Source: JAVJUV01 sp047314965 (lineage in GTDB: Bacteria > Pseudomonadota > Alphaproteobacteria > Rhodobacterales > Rhodobacteraceae). From it: DNA of 13,438 nucleotides. Each line of letters begins with the position of its first letter. Within the stretch, counting starts at the first letter, position 1. This document shows, in pieces, positions 7,555-13,438 of the stretch. The notes under the pieces were generated by a model that did no database searches, was not told the origin of the DNA, and was given only the letters and a program-made list of their open reading frames with translations. The DNA lies in contig NZ_JBLBVK010000023.1 of the NCBI RefSeq assembly GCF_047314965.1, positions 1-13,438 of the forward strand. Direction: 5' to 3'. The position numbers and the translations under genes are program-made.

Positions 7555-7857
7555 TTGCCCGCAACTACTGGCAACCAGCGACCGGATTGGGCTCCCAAGG
7601 GTCATCCGAGGCATTCAGTCAGATGTCCGGATCGCCTCGCATTGCGGCCATCCACCACCAGCCGCCAGACCTACGCCTACCGGTTCATCCACTGTGTCCT
7701 GGAGGGGCAGATCGCCGGGCGGGATCGGGTGGTTCGGCACCGCTGCCATAGCCGGCTCTGCGTGAACCCGAGACATCTCGAGCTGGGGACGCAGGCGGAT
7801 AACAAGCGGGATGACTGGGAGAATTGGGTCGGCGGAGTGGATCACCGGTTCCTCTGA
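7555..7857 (+). CDS. Small HNH endonuclease, possibly 5'-truncated
   Basis: A 100-residue ORF whose C-terminal half carries an HNH nuclease motif: VVRHRCHSRLCVNPRHLELG followed by TQADNKRDDW, with His62, Asn71 and His74 as the likely catalytic triad and Cys64/Cys70 nearby. Phage and mobile-element HNH proteins of this type usually begin with a conserved Trp-rich segment (CWxW) before the YAxRF region. Here only YAYRFIHCVLEGQIAG is recognisable and the first ~35 residues are Pro/Arg-rich. The only start in frame is TTG, with no convincing ribosome site, so the gene may be truncated or silent. It stands alone, downstream of the phosphoesterase operon and next to the tRNA-like attachment remnant. 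Confidence 0.6.
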   Translation: MPATTGNQRPDWAPKGHPRHSVRCPDRLALRPSTTSRQTYAYRFIHCVLEGQIAGRDRVVRHRCHSRLCVNPRHLELGTQADNKRDDWENWVGGVDHRFL

Positions 7858-8316
7858 GCTGTCCCTGATCAAGCCTCGTCCGGTTCGCCGGGCGGGGCAC
7901 CCGTGCCACCCGACACAGGGGCATCCCGTGGGGCATTCCGGGGCGCTCCGAGCGGAAAGCTACAGCGATGTTAGAGGAAACTTCGCCTGGCTGGGGTGGT
8001 AGGATTCCCAGAACTGCGATGAAACCTATCGGCTTTTCCCGGAGAGCGTCGAAGCTGGGGCAATCCGTGGGGCGAAAGGGTGCCTCGGGTGGCGGCAGAG
8101 TGGGCTGGACGGGGGCTTTGGAAAGGGGTCTGACGGGTAGCCATGCCTCCTGCTCCGTTGCCCCCAGCGAGAGTTGCCGGCCGACCTTGCCCGAGATGAA
8201 ATCCGGCTCTTCGAAGGGACTTGTTCACGTTGACACAGGTCATTCTAGAAGCGCGGCTTCGTCCCTAGGATGATCGTTAAGTTCTTCCTGTCCCGCAAAG
8301 TACGGAGGACCGGGTG
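7858..8316. other. Non-coding GC-rich stretch
   Basis: About 460 bases with no supported gene on either strand. It holds the 20-base tRNA-3'-end match at 7988-8007, a G-rich tract on the plus strand (about 8056-8146, many runs of three or more G) and the leader of the radical SAM operon. A perfect TTGACA at 8230-8235 lacks a good -10 at the right distance. A 90-codon leftward ORF here (7971-8243) has no recognisable motif. Confidence 0.6.
7988..8007 (-). other. tRNA-Gln-like 3'-end fragment, candidate attachment-site remnant
   Basis: On the minus strand this reads GAATCCTACCACCCCAGCCA. That is the T-loop end, T-stem 3' arm, acceptor 3' strand, discriminator base and CCA of a tRNA-Gln as remembered from Alphaproteobacteria. 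Beyond 8007 the similarity stops: the T-loop is interrupted and no anticodon or D arm follows. A partial 3' end of a tRNA is the classic duplicate left by tyrosine-recombinase elements integrating into tRNA genes. The polarity places the element on the side of higher coordinates. Confidence 0.5.
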
Positions 8317-9870
8317 ATGCATGTCGTTCTGGTGCGTCCGCCACGCTACGTGTGGCCCTTCAACAGTGAAACCTCGGCATTCTGGCAGCCGCTGGGGCTG
8401 ATCTCTATCGCTGCAGCGGTCCGACATGCGCTGCCTTGGGTCACGGTTGAAGTGATCGATGCACCCGCCCTGAAAATCGGTTGGAAAACGCTTGAAGACA
8501 GACTGCGGGCGCGTCGGATCGATGTTCTGGGGATCGGTGAGGAAACCGTTTCGGCGCACGAGGGGATCCGCGCTGCAGCCCTTGCCAAACGTCTCCACCC
8601 CGACTGCCTTGTCGTCGCAGGGGGCTACTTCTACTGCTATTCGCTGGCCTTCACTTTCGCCAGCGGCGTCGTAGACGCAGTTGTCCACGGCGAAGGCGAG
8701 GAAACATTTATCGATTTGGTGCGAAACGCCGGCGACAGGACGGCATGGCCTCAGGTCAACGGAATCTCGTACCAGGACGCTGACGGGCAGATCAGGACGA
8801 CACGGCCCCGAGCGCTGATCAAGGACCTCGATACGCTGCCCTTCCCTGCCTACGACCTTCTCGACATGGAAAGCTACGGTCGCCGGTCGCGGAACCACCC
8901 GGGCCTTGTGAGCATCGAGCATTCGCGCGGTTGCACGGACAACTGCTCTTTCTGCATCCTCTGGAAGCACATGGGCAAGCACCGGGACGGCAGCGACGAT
9001 GTCAGGCCGCATGTGCGCACCCAAAGCCCCGAGCGCAGTTTCGAGACGGTGCACCGGCTCTATCACGAGTTTGGCCGACGTACCTTCGGATGGGTCGATC
9101 CTACCTTCAACGTCTCGCCGCGATGGTCAGACGGATGGGCGGAACTTATGCTGGCGTCCGACATGATGGACGCGCGGGGCGATCCCAGGACAATTCACAC
9201 GGCATGGATGCGCTCCGATTGCGTGATCCGCGACCACAAGTCGGGCGTTCTGGACAAACTGGTTCGTGCCGGGGTGCGCCAGGTGATGATCGGCGTGGAA
9301 CGCGACGACGAAGATAGTCTGGCCTTGCTGAACAAGCACAACAATGACGCCGAGGTGACCCGCGAGGCGATTTCGATCTTCCAGCAGCATTACCCGCAAG
9401 TCTTCACGATCGGCTCGATGATCTACGGGCTTCCGGGCGACACCAAAGACGATCTGAAGCGGCTTGTCGGCTTTCAGCGCGAGCTGGGGTTGGACTTCTG
9501 TTTCGCCATTCCGCTGACCCCGAACCCGGGAACGGATGTCATAAACGGGGACAAGTCCGCCCTGGGAGACGCGTCCACCGACTTCTCCAGCTACAACTAC
9601 CATACGCCTGTTCTGAAGACGGCAACGCTCGATCGCAGGGAACTGGAAGCGATCTATCATCGCATCATGCTGGGCACGACGTTCCGCCGCATCATGCACC
9701 TGATCCGTGCCTGCCTGCTGGAACCCGATCGCAGGAAACGCCGTCTGCACCGGTCCTTCCTGAAGCACGGGTTCGGAATTGCCGCGACGAGTCTCTTTCA
9801 CCGTTTGAAGTATGCCACCAGCCGGCAACCGGCTCTGCATTCGAGGAAGCCACAGTGGTACGACACATGA
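8317..9870 (+). CDS. B12-binding domain radical SAM protein
   Basis: A 517-residue class B (cobalamin-binding) radical SAM enzyme resembling BchE-type Fe-S oxidoreductases. Residues 1-~130 form the B12-binding-like domain (VLVRPPRYVW, PLGLISIAAAVR, VVAGGYFYCYS, VVHGEGEETFIDLV) without an obvious DxHxxG cobalt ligand. The radical SAM core follows, with the 4Fe-4S motif Cys206-x3-Cys210-x2-Cys213 (SRGCTDNCSFC), then VMIGVERDDEDSL and SMIYGLPGDTKDDLKR. The C-terminal ~90 residues are basic. GGAGG lies eight bases before the ATG; a GTG three bases earlier is equally possible. Family members do methylations, cyclisations and thiolations; the substrate here is unknown. It opens a three-gene coupled operon. 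Confidence 0.9.
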   Translation: MHVVLVRPPRYVWPFNSETSAFWQPLGLISIAAAVRHALPWVTVEVIDAPALKIGWKTLEDRLRARRIDVLGIGEETVSAHEGIRAAALAKRLHPDCLVVAGGYFYCYSLAFTFASGVVDAVVHGEGEETFIDLVRNAGDRTAWPQVNGISYQDADGQIRTTRPRALIKDLDTLPFPAYDLLDMESYGRRSRNHPGLVSIEHSRGCTDNCSFCILWKHMGKHRDGSDDVRPHVRTQSPERSFETVHRLYHEFGRRTFGWVDPTFNVSPRWSDGWAELMLASDMMDARGDPRTIHTAWMRSDCVIRDHKSGVLDKLVRAGVRQVMIGVERDDEDSLALLNKHNNDAEVTREAISIFQQHYPQVFTIGSMIYGLPGDTKDDLKRLVGFQRELGLDFCFAIPLTPNPGTDVINGDKSALGDASTDFSSYNYHTPVLKTATLDRRELEAIYHRIMLGTTFRRIMHLIRACLLEPDRRKRRLHRSFLKHGFGIAATSLFHRLKYATSRQPALHSRKPQWYDT

Positions 9871-11270
9871 CAAGACCCGCCCGGAGCTGGAAAGCGAAAC
9901 TTGCGATGATCGTCGCGGCGGGCGTGATCGCCAGCCACATCATGGCCTGCGTCGAAAGCCCGATGTCCTTTTCACCGACCGGCACTTTGGTGTTCTCAAT
10001 TTTGGACCGGACAGAGGAGCCAAGTAGCCCCTCCACCAATGTCTTCCGGGTCATGACCCTTGAGAGGGACAAAACCCTTCGGGAAATCGAGCGCAGCGAG
10101 ACTCATATTCTTGGAGGACCGGTTTTCAGCCCCGATGCAACCCAGATCGCATATCTGCGGATTCCGATCCCTTTGAGAGAGGAAGAAGAGGCTGTCGTGA
10201 TCGTTGAACCTGTCCCAGACACGGAAGTCACTTCGCAGGATGCAATCGCGGACGATGACACGGCTGTGGTTTCACCGGACACCGCTATGGAGGAAGAAAC
10301 TGTCGAACCCGTGATCGTTACTGGAAACAGGCCCTTTGACTTCCCGGTTGACTGGGAGGACCTGCCAAACGCGACGATCAACACCCAATCCGATCTAGCG
10401 GATGCTCTGCGAGAGGAGGTCGCGTTCGTGGATGCCGAACTGGTCTTTAGGGATGTGGCCAACGGCGCGCTGGTCGACAGGGTACCATTTCCGCTACCAA
10501 TATTTAATGAACGAGACGCGGAGTTTGATTACTACTTTTCCAAGTTAGCCTTCAATCCACAGGCCACGGAAGTCTTCTTTACAGCTCAGGGACTCATTTT
10601 CGCGCTGGATTTCAGTGAACGGAAGGCACGTGTGCTCGGCACCGCCTTGAGGGCCGCCCTGTCGCCAGACGGCAGCATGCTTGTTGGTTACGAGGCCGAA
10701 GGAGAACTCCTCTCCCTTTATGCGACCGATGCGTCACGCGCGGTACACATACGACCGGCACATGATATCGCAAGCTTTTCGGAAGCTTTCTGGATGGATG
10801 ACACCACTGTCGCTGTTCTCGGGACCGGCGATGGGAAGACCTACCTCGACACTTACGATGCCAATGGCGTTCTGCAGGCATCTCGAATGCTGGTTGAAGG
10901 ATCAATCAATGGGGGGAGCGTTAGCCTTTCACCTGACGGACGTTTTCTCTCCCTTGTTACGGATGAAGACGTCACCTTCCTTTCGGACAAATTTATCGTG
11001 CTGGAGCACTTCGAACACGGGTCAGAAGAAGACTCTTTCGACGCCGCCGTCTACACGCTCGACTCCCAGCAGGTCGCCTTCAAACATCTGATATCCGAGG
11101 AATCCGGCGAGGATGGCCCCAAAGTCCGGCGGACCGACGCAATCGTCTTCTTCACGCCGCAAGGGCGGGAATTGTTCCGCGTCGACATCCCTCCCGTTCC
11201 CATAGATCTGCCGGTCGAGACCGACGAAGAGACCGAGAACGACACCGCAACCGGGGAGCCGCAGCAATGA
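9855..11270 (+). CDS. Secreted beta-propeller (PD40/TolB-like) lipoprotein
   Basis: A 471-residue exported protein. The N-terminus has Arg/Lys residues, a hydrophobic stretch (KLAMIVAAGVIASHIMAC) and a lipobox-like IMAC with Cys32, so it is probably a lipoprotein, although Met before Ala is atypical. Repeated propeller motifs follow: GGPVFSPDATQIAYLRI, SKLAFNPQATEVFFTA, LRAALSPDGSMLVGYE and GSVSLSPDGRFLSLV. An acidic, Pro/Thr-rich insert (about residues 108-158) interrupts the early blades, and the C-terminal tail is also acidic. The GTG at 9855 has AGGAAG five bases upstream; the ATG at 9867 overlaps the radical SAM stop as ATGA. Both overlaps imply coupled translation. Likely role is binding or scaffolding outside the inner membrane; no catalytic motif is visible. 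Confidence 0.8.
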   Translation: MVRHMTRPARSWKAKLAMIVAAGVIASHIMACVESPMSFSPTGTLVFSILDRTEEPSSPSTNVFRVMTLERDKTLREIERSETHILGGPVFSPDATQIAYLRIPIPLREEEEAVVIVEPVPDTEVTSQDAIADDDTAVVSPDTAMEEETVEPVIVTGNRPFDFPVDWEDLPNATINTQSDLADALREEVAFVDAELVFRDVANGALVDRVPFPLPIFNERDAEFDYYFSKLAFNPQATEVFFTAQGLIFALDFSERKARVLGTALRAALSPDGSMLVGYEAEGELLSLYATDASRAVHIRPAHDIASFSEAFWMDDTTVAVLGTGDGKTYLDTYDANGVLQASRMLVEGSINGGSVSLSPDGRFLSLVTDEDVTFLSDKFIVLEHFEHGSEEDSFDAAVYTLDSQQVAFKHLISEESGEDGPKVRRTDAIVFFTPQGRELFRVDIPPVPIDLPVETDEETENDTATGEPQQ

Positions 11271-11842
11271 CCGAACAGGCAATCCTTGAACTCTTTTCGC
11301 ATATCTGCGGTCAAAGCCCGGCCAGATCGTTCTCGGTCGACGGCCATCTGCTTCCGGTGGATCAGCGCTGTCTGGGACTGTACCTCGGAGCCCTGATCAC
11401 GGGCCTCTGGCTGACCGTTTCGGGGGTCTGGCGGATGGGGCTACCGGGACGTGGCATGGTGGCCCTGCACCTTGGGCTTCTCGTCCTGATCGTGCTGGGC
11501 GGCTGGCATATCATCGATCCCGGACCGACCTGGCGGCTTGCGCTTGGGCTGTTCACTGGACACATCACGATGATCTGGCTCATCGGCGGCGCGCGGGACA
11601 TTTGGACGGCGACCCTGGCCGACAGCGCCTCGGGCGGATGGACCAGAAGCGCGACCGCGCAAGGCTTTGTATGGTCCCTCCTGCTTGTCGCATTGGCGCT
11701 GATATTCCCGGCGTTCCTTCCCCTCGGCTGGGCTTTCTGGACCGGAGCGACCCTGCTTGGCCTGCTTAGCCTTGCCGCGAGTCTGTTGACTGCAGCCGTG
11801 GTCCTCGTCCTGGCCCAGACAGGCCGTTTCAGGTCGTCCTGA
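11267..11842 (+). CDS. DUF2085-like polytopic membrane protein
   Basis: A 191-residue membrane protein whose start overlaps the lipoprotein stop (ATGA). The N-terminal signature HICGQSPARSFSVDGHLLPV followed by DQRCLGLYLG matches the DUF2085 pattern (roughly CHQ...RSF...G..LPVC.RC.GIYLG). However, the His after the first Cys is Gly, and the first Cys of the second pair is Asp. Five hydrophobic segments follow, at about residues 35-55, 63-82, 88-107, 130-150 and 155-183. The biochemical role of DUF2085 is unknown; its paired Cys/His suggest metal or thiol chemistry, which would be weakened here. The link with a radical SAM/B12 enzyme and an exported propeller suggests a membrane-associated pathway (inference). 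Confidence 0.8.
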   Translation: MTEQAILELFSHICGQSPARSFSVDGHLLPVDQRCLGLYLGALITGLWLTVSGVWRMGLPGRGMVALHLGLLVLIVLGGWHIIDPGPTWRLALGLFTGHITMIWLIGGARDIWTATLADSASGGWTRSATAQGFVWSLLLVALALIFPAFLPLGWAFWTGATLLGLLSLAASLLTAAVVLVLAQTGRFRSS

Positions 11843-11974
11843 CGGCCACGGGCTTGCAGGATGGTTTTTGGCACTTCCCGACTGCGGATGAACAATCGGC
11901 ATACATACAGAGGCCATCAATAGTTCCTTTCGCGACCCTGTTTGCGAGAGCCTCGTCTAACGACCGCTCAGGCG

Positions 11975-12015
11975 AAAAAAAGAGAACCCCCGGCGAGCCC
12001 CCTGAGGGACCCGCC
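11975..12015 (-). terminator. Rho-independent-like terminator for the leftward int/small-ORF unit
   Basis: On the minus strand a 10-bp stem GGCGGGTCCC/GGGGCTCGCC (two G-T pairs) with a TCAG loop, at 11992-12015, begins 11 bases after the stop of the 61-aa ORF. A run of seven T ends at 11975. About ten G/T/C bases separate stem and T-run, so the match is not canonical. Read rightward, the stem has no T-run. Confidence 0.5.
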
Positions 12016-12026
12016 AAGGTGATGCT

Positions 12027-12212
12027 TCAGCCGAGACGGCGATTGACGACGTAGTCCGCCAGCCACTGCCAGTAGTGATCGCGATCCCGGAAGCCCTGCG
12101 CTCTGGCGGCCAGGTCTTCGGCGCCGGAACGAGAAAGACCGCCGTCGTACTGCGCGATGGCGACCCTTTCCTCGAAGGCTTCGATGTCGGGGATCAGGGT
12201 GTGGTCCGTCAT
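12027..12212 (-). CDS. Small hypothetical protein coupled to the integrase
   Basis: A 61-residue acidic protein (MTDHTLIPDIEAFEERVAIA..., with YDGGLSRSGAEDLAARAQGF and a Trp-rich end HYWQWLADYVV). Similar small ORFs with an EYDGG-x-SR-x-EAE core occur beside integrases in alphaproteobacterial elements as I remember them, but I know no assigned function. The ATG at 12210-12212 overlaps the original integrase stop (ATGA), so it was co-translated with the recombinase. It could be a regulator or an excision accessory factor, but no helix-turn-helix is obvious. Since the integrase upstream is broken, its expression may now be reduced. Confidence 0.65.
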   Translation of the reverse strand: MTDHTLIPDIEAFEERVAIAQYDGGLSRSGAEDLAARAQGFRDRDHYWQWLADYVVNRRLG

Positions 12213-12886
12213 CCCGGCAGCCTGATCTGATCCACGATGGAGCGCTTCTGCTCATCCGAGATACCCGCCGAGTAGATGCCGTAGGTCAGCTTGTTCTCGG
12301 AGCGGGCCGACTTGTGCCCGACCAGCGACGCCGTGAAGTGCTCCGGGACGCCGGTTCTTTAGCACTGGGTGATGAACCACTTCCGGGTGCTGTGGAACAC
12401 GACACCGGGCCGGTCGATGCCGGTCTCTTCCCGCAGCTAGGTGAACGCCTTGGTGACGTCGTTGACCGAGAGACGGGGAAAGAGAGGCCCTTCCGACGGC
12501 AGAGACGACAGCCGATCCTGCAGAACCGGATGCAGCGGGATGGTCCGCTCCGAGGCATCCGTCTTCAACTGTCGCAGCCGATTGGGCCGAACCAGCGTGA
12601 AGAGCCCGAGGTTGCCCTTCGAAACGAAGTCATCCCGCAACAGCCCCACCGCCTCGCCGGAGCGCATGCCCGAGAGAAGGCAGAACAGCATCACGTCCCG
12701 GAACCGATCATCGGCGAAGGTCAGAAGCTGCCTGACCTCGTCATCCGTCAGCACCGAGTACGGGGCGGGCCTGACCTTCCGATCGAGAAGAACCGTCCGG
12801 AACGGGTTCCGCTCCCGATGTCCCTCGTAGACCGTCCAGTCCAGGAAGTGGTTCACCTGCGCCAGCCGCAGTGCAGACGCCTGTCA
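12209..12886 (-). pseudogene. Tyrosine recombinase (phage-type integrase), 5'-truncated with two in-frame stops
   Basis: In one uninterrupted frame the catalytic domain can be read through two stops: TAG at 12437-12439 (after VNDVTKAFT) and TAA at 12359-12361 (after WFITQC). All catalytic residues are still encoded: Arg in LLSGMRSGEA, HSTR in VVFHSTRKWF, His in SLVGHKSARS and the nucleophile Tyr in KLTYGIYSAG. The gene ends with VDQIRLPG at TGA 12209. Homology starts abruptly at about 12886 (ALRLAQVNHFLDWTVYEGHR, the last helix of the core-binding domain), so most of the N-terminal DNA-binding half is lost. The stops look like single substitutions (for example CAG to TAG, GAA to TAA). The only sizeable intact ORF inside it (12437-12856) lacks HxxR, the second His and Tyr, so it cannot be active. 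Confidence 0.85.
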
Positions 12887-12925
12887 TGCACCAAGACTCA
12901 AACCGGACCACTTCATTGGGACTGG
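12880..12925. mobile_element. Possible IS-end remnant at the integrase truncation point
   Basis: The integrase homology stops where the plus strand reads TGTCATGCACCAAGACTC, followed by CGGACCACTTCATTGGGAC. The TG start and the GGACCA-x-TTCATTGGG-type segment resemble the repeated terminal segments of IS21-like elements as I remember them. No transposase gene follows in the next 500 bases, so at most an end fragment is present. Confidence 0.25.
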
Positions 12926-13438
12926 CCGTTTAATTGGCTTCTCTCTGAAGTGTACTGTTTTAATTTTATTCGACAGGGTGTTCAGGTGACTGTCAAGTCA
13001 GTTTCTACGGTAAAATCGTTTAATATCAAACGCATAATTACGCCTACACGACGCACAGGGCTTGTCTCATGTCCTCAATGCTGCGGTCCTTTTTCCGTCG
13101 GCAAAGAAAAGCATCCTCGTCTGCGTCCGTTCCGGAAACTTAATTCGAGACAACCCTTATCGGTTACCCCCGACAGATAGGCTAGACAGAAGACTAAGTG
13201 GAAATGGGAAGAACGGGCGGGTTCCCTTTTTGCCAAATCGCCATCTGATTTCCGCGCATAAGTAATTTGCTGCAAGGACCGCTTAGTCCGCGTTGCGGTC
13301 ATAAGCTCGATTTTCTGGCACGTCCGGTGTCGGTGGAAACTGCCGTCGGGGTCGTAGCCAGTTGACGGCTCCAGTGCCTGACTGGCCCGTCGCGATTTTT
13401 TTCGACATGCCGCAGGGATGATTTTTCGCCCCCATTAT
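12887..13438. other. AT-richer stretch without recognisable gene
   Basis: About 550 bases to the window edge. 12925-13060 is clearly more AT-rich than the rest of the window. Six-frame reading gives only short ORFs with no motif (for example 13075-13302 minus, 13062-13265 plus). An inverted repeat GACCGC/GCGGTC lies at 13277-13282 and 13295-13300. I see no RNA gene. Confidence 0.5.
12968..12996 (-). promoter_or_regulatory. Candidate sigma-70-type promoter reading leftward
   Basis: On the minus strand a perfect TTGACA (12991-12996) is followed after exactly 17 bases by TCGAAT (12968-12973, four of six matches to TATAAT), in the AT-richer segment. It points toward the truncated integrase and could drive the 61-aa ORF through the remnant. 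No transcript evidence. Confidence 0.35.

Noticed and set aside
7525..7557. Palindrome GAAGATCTTC and inverted repeat AAAGTT-CTT-AACTTT before the HNH ORF as a terminator
   Set aside because: Stems are short and AT-rich, with no T-run after them. They could be chance.
7988..8060. Complete tRNA gene on the minus strand
   Set aside because: Only the last ~20 bases look like tRNA. The T-loop is interrupted and no anticodon stem, D arm or matching 5' acceptor strand follows.
8245..9066. 273-codon leftward ORF
   Set aside because: Antisense shadow of the radical SAM gene, whose cysteine motif and family similarity are clear in the other direction.
9127..9873. 248-codon leftward ORF
   Set aside because: Antisense to the C-terminal half of the radical SAM gene; GC-rich coding DNA often leaves such open frames.
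12314..13180. 288-codon rightward ORF
   Set aside because: It is antisense to the tyrosine recombinase remnant, is Arg/Pro/Gln-rich, and runs on into AT-rich non-coding DNA. No domain is recognisable.
13075..13302. 75-codon leftward ORF in the right-hand region
   Set aside because: No recognisable motif, no good ribosome site, and an unusual Arg/Ser-rich composition.
1..13438. CRISPR array or long tandem repeats
   Set aside because: No regularly spaced repeats were seen anywhere in the window.

Overview
The window looks like high-GC alphaproteobacterial DNA, most likely Rhodobacterales or a neighbouring order. The basis is codon use, purine-rich ribosome sites, an IS3-type OrfA beginning MARKRHSDEDILKLL, and tyrosine-recombinase and small-ORF styles typical of that group. 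Family calls are from recognised motifs, not a database search. The window is an accessory mosaic bounded by mobile-DNA debris.

Layout. 1-~142: one end of an IS3-family insertion sequence (leftward OrfA, cut by the window edge). 297-4221 (minus): a compact ABC importer operon transcribed ATPase, permease, permease, periplasmic binding protein. 4433-7447 (plus, divergent): three phosphoesterases of three unrelated folds, namely an alkaline-phosphatase-superfamily phosphodiesterase, a calcineurin-like metallophosphoesterase broken by a frameshift, and a DUF1868-type 2H phosphoesterase. None has a signal peptide, so the two arms together suggest uptake of an intact phosphate ester (or phosphonate) and its cytoplasmic breakdown. 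The substrate is not known from sequence.

7555-8313: a short HNH endonuclease ORF, then non-coding GC-rich DNA containing a 20-base match to the 3' end of a tRNA-Gln-like gene (7988-8007), which looks like a phage/island attachment-site remnant. 8317-11842 (plus): three translationally coupled genes encoding a B12-binding radical SAM enzyme, a secreted beta-propeller lipoprotein and a DUF2085-like polytopic membrane protein. This is the best candidate for an undescribed system. 12027-12886 (minus): a 61-aa ORF coupled to a 5'-truncated tyrosine recombinase with two in-frame stops. 12887-13438: about 550 bases of more AT-rich, apparently non-coding DNA that begins with an IS-end-like segment.

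The attachment-like site on the left and the dead integrase on the right bracket the radical SAM operon in the geometry expected of a decayed tRNA-targeted integrative element, with that operon as cargo. This is an inference: no second copy of the attachment site lies inside the window.
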